55,961 bases of DNA, taken from the NCBI RefSeq assembly GCF_000090795.2, contig NW_003546801.1, positions 1,815 through 57,775 of the forward strand, written 5' to 3'. Below, one piece after another: positions 21,610 through 31,616 of this stretch (positions within the stretch are counted from its first letter, which is position 1; every line of letters starts with the position of its first letter). The notes beneath the pieces were generated by a model. The model saw only the letters and a list, made by a program, of their open reading frames with translations. It was not told the origin of the DNA and ran no database searches. The position numbers and the translations under genes were made by a program. This stretch comes from Amphimedon queenslandica (lineage: Eukaryota > Porifera > Demospongiae > Haplosclerida > Niphatidae).

Positions 21610-22955
21610 AGCTTGTTCAAGTATTTTAAGTAGACTGCTTTTGCTCCTACTTGTCAGACCACTTCACCTCTACCTGATCCTGATGGCAATCTTTCGTCTA
21701 AAGTGCCTCTGAGTGCTAAAACTTCTGCTAACAATAAAGTAGCTACTGCTAGATCTACCCAGAAACATGAGCAAGGTGGTTACAATAGGTTCACTCCCAA
21801 GAATAAGTGTGTCATTGCTCAAAAAGGTATTGAAAATTGTGTTACCAAGACAGTAACCCAGTACAACAAGAGCTTACAAGATTGACAGCTGCAGAAAAGT
21901 AGTCAGAACTTGGATCTCTCAGTACAAGAGGCAGCTTGAGATGCAAAGGTGTGCGGCCACATGGGATGAGGTTTCATCACTTGCTACTCCTATTGTAAAA
22001 CTTGACCCAAAGCATAGGGGATGGCCTTTGCTGTTGGGAGAAGAGCTTGACAAGTACGTTAGGGAATAAATTGCTAAACTGCGTTGAAATGGTGGAGTAA
22101 TAAATGTTCAGATTGCTTTGTCAGCAGGCAAAGGGATAGTAAAGAATTATGATACGAATTTGTTGGAGTGTAATGGTGGCCATAATACTTGAGATCGACC
22201 AAGGGCTAAAACTTTGCTGAGACGAATGGGCTGAGTAAAACATAGGGCAAACACGTAAGTCAAAAGTATCTGTTAAGAGGTTTAAATCATTGAAAGCTCA
22301 GTTCAGTTAATTATAAACTCGGACCATACAGGAATTAATTATGTCCAAACCAGCAACTGGACAGTGGCTGACGAAGGGTCTTCAAGAGTTAAAATTGTGG
22401 GATTAGGTGACATGAACCAAATTCTGCTGTCCTTGATTGTTTCCTTAGTGGCGACTTCCACCTCAAGTCATATATTATTCTGGTAAAACTCCTAAATGCC
22501 TACCATCAGTTTCATATCCAAGCAACTGGCACATGACTGACACAGAAAAACATTAAGTCAACGAAAAGACAACCATTGATTATTTCCACAAATTGCTCCT
22601 TCCATTTAGTAATGTTTGTCAAAGTCTTTTCCTTGGTAGCAACCATATGGCACTTGTAATATTTGACCGCTTTAAGGGACAATGTACTTCAGGTATGTTG
22701 CAACTGTTATCCTACAATCATATCGAAATAGCTATTGTCCCAGAAAACCTTATAGCTATTGTCCCAGCAAACCTTACAGTCCACGTGACATGTGTGAACA
22801 AATTTGTTAAGGAACATTTACGTGGAGAATTCTCCTTGTGGTATTCTGATCAGCTCTGCAGTGAAATTCAAAGTGTTTCAGCTTGCACACCAATTATTCA
22901 GTTGCTAGAAACAGTAGATATAAGTATGTCAAGTCTGAAACAACTGGAGGTTTAG
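21610..22955 (+). pseudogene. pogo/Tigger-like (DDE_1) transposase remnant
   Basis: The N-terminal part (21610-22000) is Lys/Gln-rich. It is followed by GWPLLLGEELDKYVRE, NGGVIN and AKTLLRRMG (22015-22240), the CENP-B-type DNA-binding and linker segment of pogo transposases. The catalytic region has SSRVKIVGLGDMNQI (first Asp block), LPPQVIYYSGKTPKCLPS, NEKTTIDYFHKLLLPF and ALVIFDRFKGQCTSGMLQL (second Asp block), then VNKFVKEHLRGEFSLWYSDQ. Many stops and frameshifts are present. A 25-bp internal duplication (agctattgtcccag...aacctta, about 22730-22775) adds residues in frame. Confidence 0.85.
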
Positions 22956-23034
22956 TGGTTAGTTTCAATGTATGATTATTTCAAGGAAAACAAGGAGATC
23001 ATCATGAATGTAATGTTGTTCCAGTATCTTGTTA

Positions 23035-23335
23035 CTCGAACTAAAAAGTGGTACTAGTACTTGTACTGCAATTTTATGTACTAGAACAAGTACTGTATTA
23101 TATGTGAAAAATGTAAGGGTACTGGAACTAGTACTGTACTGCAAATAATAATGATACAGGGTACATGAACTAGTACTGTACAGCAATTGTTAACAGTTTG
23201 GTTACTGGAAATAGTACTGTACTGTAATTATTAATGTTAAAGGTACTAGAACTAGTACTGTACTGTAAGTATTAATGGTATGGGGTACTGGAACTAGTAC
23301 TGTACTGTAATTATTGACCATATTGGTACCAGAAC
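23035..23335. repeat. Minisatellite of 'ggaactagtactgtactgta' units, left array
   Basis: Units of roughly 50 bp (gtactggaactagtactgta, ctgtaattattaatgg, tatggg) repeat about six times. Each contains the palindromes actagt and agtact. The same unit in the same orientation forms the array at 25765-26040. Confidence 0.88.
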
Positions 23336-23538
23336 AAGATACTAGTGTTAGATGTCATTATACAAGTTTCAGGTGGTATGGAACAATAGAACAAGATAAT
23401 AATTCTAGATAACATACATTTTAACATACAGTATACTAAATGCAATACATTGTGGTACACCGCCAGCTTTGCAATAAGACTATTCAAGAAGAAGCTAGCT
23501 AGAGATGTTGGTACATTATGGCAACAACAGGCAGACCT

Positions 23539-23990
23539 NNNNNNNNNNNNNNNNNNNNNNNNNNNNNNNNNNNNNNNNNNNNNNNNNNNNNNNNNNNNNN
23601 NNNNNNNNNNNNNNNNNNNNNNNNNNNNNNNNNNNNNNNNNNNNNNNNNNNNNNNNNNNNNNNNNNNNNNNNNNNNNNNNNNNNNNNNNNNNNNNNNNNN
23701 NNNNNNNNNNNNNNNNNNNNNNNNNNNNNNNNNNNNNNNNNNNNNNNNNNNNNNNNNNNNNNNNNNNNNNNNNNNNNNNNNNNNNNNNNNNNNNNNNNNN
23801 NNNNNNNNNNNNNNNNNNNNNNNNNNNNNNNNNNNNNNNNNNNNNNNNNNNNNNNNNNNNNNNNNNNNNNNNNNNNNNNNNNNNNNNNNNNNNNNNNNNN
23901 NNNNNNNNNNNNNNNNNNNNNNNNNNNNNNNNNNNNNNNNNNNNNNNNNNNNNNNNNNNNNNNNNNNNNNNNNNNNNNNNNNNNNNNNNN
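23539..23990. other. Assembly gap (N)
   Basis: 452 unresolved bases. It probably lies within the 5' part of the hAT element that follows; nothing can be said of its content. Confidence 1.
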
Positions 23991-24324
23991 TACCGCAATG
24001 AGAAAAAATGGGTACCGAATTTGAAAAACTATACACTACCTTAAAAACAAAGCTAAAGTTAGTAGTGAACAGTGCTTCACGTATTTCATTGTGTGTAGAA
24101 ATTTAAACCAAACCTGGAATGACTGCCGCATTTTTGTGAGTTACGGCTCAATTCTACACCAAAATTGGTCAGAAACGACATCAAATTACCCTTGCTGTTA
24201 AAAGGTTTTCATCACCACATTCAGGTGAACGCATAGTACAGGCTTTGACTTAAGTTTTGATGGAATGGGATATTCTAGACCATAAGATATTTTGCACAAT
24301 AACAGAATGCTAATAACATGATTT

Positions 24325-25614
24325 GTGCATTCAGGGAAGAAGAAGCAAGTATCAGATGAAGGTAAAGCTATTGAGGATTCTGGTCATGAAAATGAAGGTG
24401 AAGTACATGTAGATGAGTTGGTGGAAGATAAAGCTTGTCAAAGCTGTGCACCTTATGAAATCGATCAGTTTGAAACAATGGAAAGCAATGATTGCATTGC
24501 CTTTATTGGGTGGCATGAAATTAGTTGTTTCATCCACACACTTGTAAAGAATTTCGAAGTCAGTCCTGCTTCTAAAATGACACTTCAGCAATCTCGAAGC
24601 CTTATTCAAAAATTTAATAAATCTTGTAAGGCAACCGAAAAGTTAATAGAACTAGCTGGAAAAAAGCTAGTCAGTAATTTGCCCAACAATATTGGACTCC
24701 ACCTTTTTAATGCCGTCCCGTCTACTTGAAATAAAAGATCACACTGTGCTTACTACTAAAGATCTAGGATGGCAGTGTCTATCTACAGGACAATGGAAGC
24801 AGCTTGAGACCTTTCTTTCATTATTGGGGCCTTTCGCTCACAATACAAATGTAGCAAGTGTTGCAAAAACAACAACTATGGCTAGAAATACATTTGGAAG
24901 AGGTACAGTAAAAATTATGACAATTAATACATTAAACACAAATAAACTACAAAAAAGTTATTTCAAACATTTTAAAATTAAATTATTTTAATTCTAATCT
25001 CTTTGTAGATGAAAGAAATTATTGCCATTGCTAGTATTTCAAAAGAGAATTTTACAAGACTTAAAAAGGCGGTTTCAATTTGCTTTTGACACTACCGCCT
25101 TCACATTTGATCCTGTCTATGTCACTGCTACATTGTTAAATCCTTCGTATTGGGCACTCCTGGATGATCAGCAATTAGCTGAAGCAAAGAAATTTCTTTT
25201 AGAATTAATGCGAAGGGAAAAACAAGCAAATATGAATGAAGCTATAACGGAGTTGAGAGGTTGTAACATCTGGACAGGGTCAGTTTACTACTAGCACAAG
25301 AGGAAAATGCTCAGCGTGTAGAGGAAAATAGGCAAATTTCAGTAGGAGAAAATGAACTGGAGACATACCTAAATGAAAAGCCAAGAAAGGAAGAGCTCTC
25401 CTTAGATCCATTTGACTATTGGGTACATAAGATGGCTTCATTTCCGATTTTGTCTAATGTGGCTTGTGAAATACATCCCACACCAGCTTCTTCAGCTTCT
25501 GTGGAGAGGGTATTCTCTTTCAGCGGGGAAGTGACAAAAGGAAAGCGAAACAGATTAAATGACTATAATTTAGAAAGAGAACTTCTACTTCAAAAGAACA
25601 AGGAATACATTTAG
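24325..25614 (+). pseudogene. hAT-superfamily transposase
   Basis: Central segment: GWHEISCFIHTLVKNFEVSP is the CxxH-type block of hAT transposases. LPNNIGLHLF and, one frame over, STFLMPSRLLEIKDHTVLT (24692 on) follow the CPTRW block. The C-terminal dimerisation domain is well kept: SNVACEIHPTPASSASVERV then FSFSGEVTKGKRNRLNDYNL (25450-25610). A likely intron lies at about 24902-25007 (ag/gtacag ... tttgtag), and ttgtgcattcag/gga near 24333 may be another acceptor. Frameshifts near 24690 and 25285 disable it. The N-terminal BED finger would lie in or before the gap. It would mobilise hAT elements, leaving 8-bp duplications. Confidence 0.92.
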
Positions 25615-25764
25615 CCTATAGTCTTGTGACAAGACTAAGGTAACTTCACATATCTTATACCATTTATTAGAATATTAAAAACACATTGTTACTATGAAGT
25701 ATTAATAATGTGCTTATCAGAGAGAGAGACTGGTAATAATGTGCTTATCAGAGAGAGAGACTGG

Positions 25765-26040
25765 AACTAGTACAAACCTTACTAGTATATGTGTACTAGA
25801 ACTAGTACTGTACTGTAACTATTAATGTTAAGGGTACTGGAACTAGTACTGTACTGTAACTATTAATGTTAAGGGTATTGGAACTAGTACTGTACTGTAA
25901 TTATGAATGGTGAGGGGTACTCGAAGTAGTACTGTACTGTAATTATGAATGGTGAGGGGTACTGGAACTAGTAATGTACTGTAAGTATTAATGGTATGGG
26001 GTACTGGAACTATATTGTACCATTTGGTACTGGAACAACA
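25765..26040. repeat. Minisatellite of 'ggaactagtactgtactgta' units, right array
   Basis: Five or six units of about 50 bp, same sequence and orientation as at 23035-23335, starting just after a two-copy 40-bp duplication (aataatgtgcttatcagaga, 25705-25765). The two arrays bracket the hAT gene. Confidence 0.88.
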
Positions 26041-26234
26041 CTACATAAATGAATTCACTAAAGCAGTAAAAATTGATAAAAGTCATGAGGCAGTATATTT
26101 TAATTTTGTGTTAATAATTATTATTAAAATGTTTTTGCTATTCCTATAATCAATAGTAATTTCATGTAATATAAGTTAATCATAAAAGTCCACTGTTATA
26201 ATAATGAAAAATGTTCTTAGAACTTTAACTGATT

Positions 26235-26851
26235 TGTAATGGAAATGGGGTGATTTTTTTTGCCTCAAAACAGTCCATAAGATGTTCCCTTATGCTTTGC
26301 TGATGAAATTGTAGTACTTTAGGATCTTGCCCAATAAGCACAGCAGTAGCCATTGCAATGGCGAATAGGCCACAGTCTTTACTCCCAATTTGTTTGTGAG
26401 TCTTAACAAGCTGAACACGAAGACTTTTGCGTAATAGTGGTTGAAAAATAACTTAAACGATATTTCATGTATTCGCACTAACGCTGGAGAACACAGAATC
26501 ATAGATCCCAACTGTATCATCTTTTCAAAAATTTAATGCTAGAACCCAATGATTGCAACAATTGTGGACTATTTGTAATAAATGATCAATCATTATTTGA
26601 GGCTTCGTAATCCATAATAGATTCTGTAATCCTTTTGTACTAGGAAACTGATGAAGCAGTAGTAATTGTGCAGCTACCACATGACTATTAGTTAAAAATT
26701 CACCACTTCTAAGTATCTTGTTATCTACAACTGTCAGACGAAGTCTAGATGTAGGTCCATAATTCATGTAAATCCATTCTTCATCCTCATCTAAAGCTGG
26801 ACCATGAGCAACAGAATCAGCATCAACAACACATTCATTGTCCAACTTCAA
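26235..26851 (-). pseudogene. Ulp1/C48-type cysteine protease, transposon-associated
   Basis: The minus strand reads NSHVVAAQLLLLHQFPS, GLQNLLWITKP and IVHNCCNHWVLAL (the His). A new frame then gives KDDTVGIYDSVFSS (the Asp), and the last frame IGSKDCGLFAIAMATAVLIG and HQQSIREHLMDCF (the Cys). The His-Asp-Cys triad of Ulp1-like (C48) peptidases is thus all visible. A frameshift near 26525, a stop (ANT*) near 26470 and a second frameshift near 26430 break the frame. Genes of this type in invertebrate genomes are usually carried by DNA transposons; I see no transposase beside this one. It starts right against an inverted repeat (26874), which may mark its element's end. Confidence 0.8.
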
Positions 26852-26873
26852 CTTCTATTGTAAAAGAAGCAGC

Positions 26874-27449
26874 TCATCAGGGGTAGTCTGGCTCCACCTC
26901 TTTGTTGTGCGGGGGTGGCACAGAAGAGTCTGGTGACACTGCTACAGAATTTGTTTCAGAAAGGAATGCAATAATTAGTAGCTATTAAAGTTATTAAAAC
27001 ATTCTGTCACATGATAACTTTCTTTTTGAGGCTTTTCTTGACAAGTAAGCCTCCTTGGATGAGGAGAGTGGCAATAGTAAAAGGCAAGAAGGAATCTATC
27101 AAAGATATAGTTGATTCAAGGACTATATTATGCGGGAGTGAAAACAGAAAATCCGTCTACTTTTTAGCCAAGTTTAACACGAGAAGTCTTCATATTCTTC
27201 TCATACTTCCTCTACAGTTAGCTTCTGTTCCCTTGCTACAATTTATCGTATCTACAGCAGGTCTGTCAGTCATACTTGCAACCATTCTGAATAGGTCACG
27301 TGACAAAGTTACTTCCACGTGAGTGCTGCAATCTGATTGGGACGCTCAATCCTTTGCTTAGTGCCACAAATTCTGTAGCAGTGTCACCAGACTCTTCTGC
27401 GCCACCGCTGCGCAACGAAGAGGCGGGGCCAGACTACATCAGGGGTGGA
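26874..27449. repeat. Inverted repeat, arms about 80 bp, loop about 410 bp
   Basis: The left arm (26874-26953) contains catcaggggtagtctggctc, ttgttgtgc and gtggcacagaagagtctggt. The right arm (27366-27449) is its reverse complement at about 85-90 percent by eye, through caccagactcttctgc, ccgctgcgcaacgaagaggc and ccagactacatcaggggtgg. The arms are unusually C/G-rich for this window. It is probably a non-autonomous element or foldback. Confidence 0.85.
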
Positions 27450-27626
27450 TGTCTGAAGACATTTGTTTTGCATATTGTTTGGGGCAAGTTGTAACAATTT
27501 CCTTACTTTTGCAACATCTTTGTCACTTCCACTGAATGTAAGACATCATTGCACCTCCAAGTCTCCTTGAGGTAAGTAATATGAATGTTGTCTATTCCCT
27601 GTGTAATGAGTGTGGGTGTGCACTTG

Positions 27627-27860
27627 TGTTACTATATATAACTGTGAGAGAGAATTGATTATAATAATAGATAGATGAAAGGGCACAATGCAGCCAGAAT
27701 AAACACCACAGAAATAAACAAAGATGAAGTTCTCTCTATCACTATCTCTCATTCTCTGATTGTCTGTACTCAAACATACATTATATGTTTACATAAGACT
27801 TTAACTGAGCATGCTCATAATAGTTATTAAACATTATGAATTGTATGGTAATGAACCACA
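27627..27860 (-). repeat. 3' LTR of Gypsy-2
   Basis: Shares agaattgattataataatag, aaacaccacagaaataaaca, gatgaagttctct, tctctgattgtct, aactgagcatgctc and aaacattatgaattgtat with 31360-31588. The sequence just outside on the element strand, aaggatgaggaaa, is a plausible polypurine tract. Confidence 0.9.
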
Positions 27861-27871
27861 TTTCCTCATCC

Positions 27872-28760
27872 TTAATAACAATGGTCTAAAGGTCTTCGTG
27901 TCCTTTTAGGAAAACGATAATTCTGCTGATTTCCAGCTGGACTGTCTTTATGATCTGGATCCTGGTCTTCCTGAGCTTCCACTGTAGGTTGTAGATCAAC
28001 TGCTGTGTCTCCAGTATTTTCTGTACTCTCCATTGGGAAATAGTCATCTATTTCTTTATTTGTTATTTGGTCTGCATGTCTCTTGCATATTTTGTCTCTC
28101 ACTTTTACCAAATATGTCACTGGACCTTTTTTCTCCATAAACACCAGGCTCTCATTTGTCTCCTTTGTAGTTTCGAATCATCACTTCTTGCCCTTTACTA
28201 AATTGCCTTATTTTACCCTTTTTATCATGATAACTTTTCTGTTCTTCTTGTTTCCTTCTAACTTTTTCTTCTATATTTGGTCGAAACAAATCAAATTGGG
28301 TCCACACCTCTCTCTTCAAAAAAAGGAATAATGGAGACTCTCCAGTAGTACTATGCAGAGTGGTTCTATTTGTTAGTAGGAATTGACTTAGTGTCCTTTT
28401 GTAACTATGACTCCCCTACTTCTGTGTACCATTGCTTTCTTGGACTTTTTAAATGTTTGAACAAAATGCTCTGCTTGCCCATTAAAGGTATCCTGATAAG
28501 GAGCACATTGTATGTGTTTAACTCCATTCTATCTGAGTAATGTCTGGAACTCATGGGCTCTAAACTGAGGTCCATTGTTAGACACAACTTGTTGTGGAAG
28601 TCCATATCAAGCAAACAGCTTTCATAGTTCTGCAATGGTACTCTCTGTAGAGGTACTTGCCATTTCAGTGACTTATGGCCATTGAATGGCTGTCAACTAC
28701 TATGAAATACATTCTCTGTCAAAATGGCCCTGCATAATCTATGTGTATTCCAGTAATGGG
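27872..28760 (-). pseudogene. Gypsy-2 integrase core and C-terminus
   Basis: The C-terminal part (27872-28144) begins EKKGPVTYLVKVRDKICKRH and ADQI, the conserved strand after the core in Gypsy integrases, followed by an acidic tail ending in KRTRRPLDHCY. The core at 28405-28635 is split among frames, with LPQQVVSDNGPQF-type and NGQAEHFVQTFKK-type blocks visible (second Asp and Glu). It would insert element cDNA. Confidence 0.85.
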
Positions 28761-28763
28761 CCA

Positions 28764-29036
28764 TCACCACGAATGAAGTGGAGCAGCAGAAGGAGTTCCT
28801 TGTATTGTCCTGAACGGTATACAGGACTTTGCCATCGCCTCTATCTGACTCTCTAACAGTAGCCACCAAAAATAGCTTTTGGCTATCAATTTCATTCGTG
28901 CTATTCCTAGGTGTGTTTGGTGTAGACCTTGATAAATTTGATCTTGGACCTTGAATAAAATGATAACTCTTGTCCCCAAAAGTAAAGAATTTTCATCCAC
29001 TGACAATTCATGTGTTCTACTGTGATATGGCTTCAA
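28764..29036 (-). pseudogene. Gypsy-2 integrase zinc-binding (H2C2) region
   Basis: Contains QDQIYQGLHQTHLGIARMKL then AKSYFWWLLLESQIEAMAKS and C. The His-His pair of the HHCC motif is visible, but the Cys pair is only partly kept (one C then P-F). It lies directly upstream of the core, as expected. Confidence 0.85.
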
Positions 29037-29343
29037 GTGCTGCTTTGGTTTCTCTGGGGGCCACCCTCTTTTTAGTACATTGAAGCACTTCTGATAGAAT
29101 GGGGTCCTTTTGTGTCTCTCCTTACTTTTGCAACTGACACTGGTAAGCCTCTAATTCAATATGGCAGCCTCAGATTCTATCACCTCTCCTGTATGTACTG
29201 GTAATCTGGATAACCTATCAGCCTACCTTCGAAATCTTGCAGATGCTTAAGGTGGGACTTCTTTCTTTTAACCCAGTATTGCGCTTAATGGCTTGTGGTC
29301 TGTGTACAGTGTAATAAAGGATGGAACTTCTTAACTCCAAAAA

Positions 29344-29610
29344 CTAAGGATAGAGCCTCCTCTCCAGTTGAGCATAGCTGCATTCACTCTTCAATAGAGT
29401 CCTTGAAGCATATGCTACTGGTCTCATTGATCCATCAGGATATACGTGAGATATGACAGCTCTTATCCCATAGCTAGGGACATCTCCTGCCAACCTCAAT
29501 GGTAAGTCTCGGTCATAGTGTGCCAGTACTGGCACTCTTCCCTGGGTCTGCACGTATCCCCTTTCCATTGATCTTATGACCAAAAAGGTAACTGATTTGG
29601 TTAAAAACAC
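29344..29610 (-). pseudogene. Gypsy-2 RNase H-like region
   Basis: PVLAHYDRDLPLRLAGDVPS, SYGIRAVISHVYPDGSMRPV and AYASRTLLKSECSYAQLE form the typical stretch after Gypsy RT. The usual Asp-Ala-Ser block reads GDVPSYGIRAV, so it is slightly altered. One continuous frame of 88 codons. Confidence 0.9.
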
Positions 29611-29630
29611 ACTTTTCTCATTTTAAATTT

Positions 29631-30095
29631 TTATTCCATGTTCCTGAACAGTCTGGAATACTTTGTCACATTTCTCAGGTGCTCTTCATCATTTCGTCCT
29701 GTAATGAGGATAGTGTCAATGTAGCATATGACATGTTTTGTCCCTTGGAAGATTCTATCCATCGTCTGAAACGAGGGAGCAGAGTATATTCCATTGGGAA
29801 TCTGTGTACACTGATACAACCCTTGATGAGTATTTGACTCTTCCTCTAACTCCATCTGCATATATGCCTCTCTCAAATCTATTTTGAAGAACTTCTCTCC
29901 CCCTTTCAATTTAGTAAATAGATTTTTAGGCTTTGGTAGTGGATACGTGTCTGCCTCTAGCTCTAAATTTACTGTCACTTTATAATCCTCACAAATCCTG
30001 AGTTTACCTCCAGGTTTGGGTATTATGACAATTGGGGTGGCCCACTCACTAAATGAAATTCTTTTCCAAAATGCCTCAGGCTTGCAATCTATCAA
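29631..30095 (-). pseudogene. Gypsy-2 reverse transcriptase
   Basis: A single 154-codon open frame carries WATPIVIIPKPGGKLRICED, FFKIDLREAYMQMELEEES (first catalytic Asp) and the palm box VICYIDTILITGRN. In active RTs that box is Y-I-D-D; the second Asp is Thr here, which should abolish polymerisation. The next domain starts in another frame near 29610. It would copy element RNA into DNA. Confidence 0.93.
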
Positions 30096-30260
30096 ACTCT
30101 TTCCCTACGGCTTCCTTCAGTGCAAGTGGTTCTGGTCGAGGCTTAAGTACTTAGGACTGGCATCTGCTTCACTCAAAGTCGAGCTTTAAAATGTTTCATC
30201 CTCCCAAGCTGCTCTGCAAACAATGCCCTGTAGTTTTTCAAACTTCTTCTAGCACCTTCG

Positions 30261-30740
30261 TCATGTTTTTGCCACTAGGTTCCAATTTACTTGAATTTTC
30301 TCTAGCCAGTCTCTCCCTAGTAGTGATGATCCACTTTTTCTCATTACAATCAGTTTCACTACTCCTGACTGGCCCTCATTCTGCACTGTCTCCATTATCT
30401 TCCCAGCTATTTGTATTTGTTCTCCTGTACAGGTTTCTAACCTGACTGACAATCGGTACATTTTTACGTGAGAAAACAGCTTTTTACAGGTCTGCATTCT
30501 CACTATAGAGGTAGAAGCTCCTGCGTCAACCTCCATCGACATGACTTTCTTGCAGAACTCCACCTTCACTTGATATGGCTCAGGTCTCCTAGCACCCAGG
30601 TGGTATACAGGCAGATCTTGTTGGTCAACATATTTCTTTTTTTGCTGTTGTTTCTGCTGTCCTGAGTGCCCTCTACATGCTTTAGTGAGATGGCTCATTA
30701 TGTGACACTGTCTGCAAGTGAATGTTGTATACTTACATGT
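30261..30740 (-). pseudogene. Gypsy-2 gag zinc knuckle and protease
   Basis: A CCHC knuckle with correct CX2CX4HX4C spacing (CRQCHIMSHLTKAC, near 30680-30725) is followed by a basic Gln/Lys tract, then the protease: MSMEVDAGASTSIV (active site D-A-G instead of D-T-G) and GSSLLGRDWLEKIQVNW near its end. Gag proper continues to the right, to about 31340, in broken frames. Confidence 0.9.
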
Positions 30741-31344
30741 TTGTGTAGAGGGCCCTTTGTCTCTGCATCAATAGCAGCTTGGCTTCTTCTTTGCATTGCC
30801 CTTATGGGGGCCACTACTGCTGTGGTGGACACCTGGCTCCTCGTGGGGTTTCTTGGACTCCTTTTCAACTGCTTCGGTTGTCAATGTGAGCTCCACGGCC
30901 TTGCTGAAAGTGTCTTCTCTGCAAGCAACTTTCTTTGTGTTGACTCTTTACTGGCACCGAGACCACATATGAATTGGACCCGTAGAGCATCATCGGTTTT
31001 GCTTAAAATCACAATGAATTGTTAGCCTCCTTAACTCTGCTATGTACTCAGTGATCAATTCTCCTGTTGCTTGCTGCCTCTGATAAAAATGAAGTCGCTC
31101 TGCAATTACCACTTATTGCGGCTCATAATGATCTATGAGAGCCTGAGTGAGTGTGTCCAGGTCTTGATCTGCTAACTTTTCTGGTGCCAGCAGATTTCTT
31201 AGCAACCCGTAAGTTTCTCTTCCAATAGCGTTGAGAAACACCTTTACATCATCTTTTATTTCATTTGCTTCAAAGTAATTTTCCACTCTCAAGATGTGAT
31301 CAGATGAATTCCAGTTGGGGATCTAATTTATCGAGACTCTCCGT

Positions 31345-31358
31345 TCCCTTGTCGCCAT
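31345..31358 (-). promoter_or_regulatory. Primer-binding-site-like sequence of Gypsy-2
   Basis: Reading on the element strand immediately after the 5' LTR end: AATGGCGACAAGGG. TGGCGAC is a common start of tRNA primer sites in Ty3/Gypsy elements. Confidence 0.6.
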
Positions 31359-31359
31359 T

Positions 31360-31588
31360 TGTTATGTATTGAAACTCAAGAATTGATTATAATAATAGAT
31401 AAATCAGAGGACACAAATCAGCCAAAGTAAACACCACAGAAATAAACAACGATGAAGTTCTCTTTTCCACTTGCTCTCGTTCTCTGATTGTCTATATTCA
31501 AACACACATTACATACTTGCATAAGACATTAACTGAGCATGCTCTGATTAGTCATTAAACATTATGAATTGTATTTTAATATACCACA
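31360..31588 (-). repeat. 5' LTR of Gypsy-2
   Basis: Partner of 27627-27860, 229 bp, starting TGTGG and ending CATAACA on the element strand. It would hold the promoter. Confidence 0.9.
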
Positions 31589-31616
31589 GAAAAGAAAAAC
31601 AAGAATCAGTAAAATG

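Larger units (their letters stand above)
27627..31588 (-). mobile_element. Ty3/Gypsy LTR retrotransposon, minus strand (Gypsy-2)
   Basis: Complete layout: 5' LTR at right (31360-31588), a primer-binding-site-like TGGCGACAAGGG just inside it, gag, CCHC knuckle, protease, RT, RNase H, integrase, a purine-rich tract and the 3' LTR at left (27627-27860). Both LTRs begin TGTGG and end in CATAACA or similar on the element strand. Many frameshifts are present. Target duplications are not evident. Confidence 0.93.

Noticed and set aside
23311..24044. Long open frames across 23.3-24.0 kb
   Set aside because: They exist only because the run of N is read as open; real sequence on either side gives no protein family.
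30191..31025. Plus-strand hydrophobic frames at 30.2-31.0 kb
   Set aside because: They are antisense to the Gypsy-2 gag-protease region, where the CCHC knuckle and protease motifs are clear.
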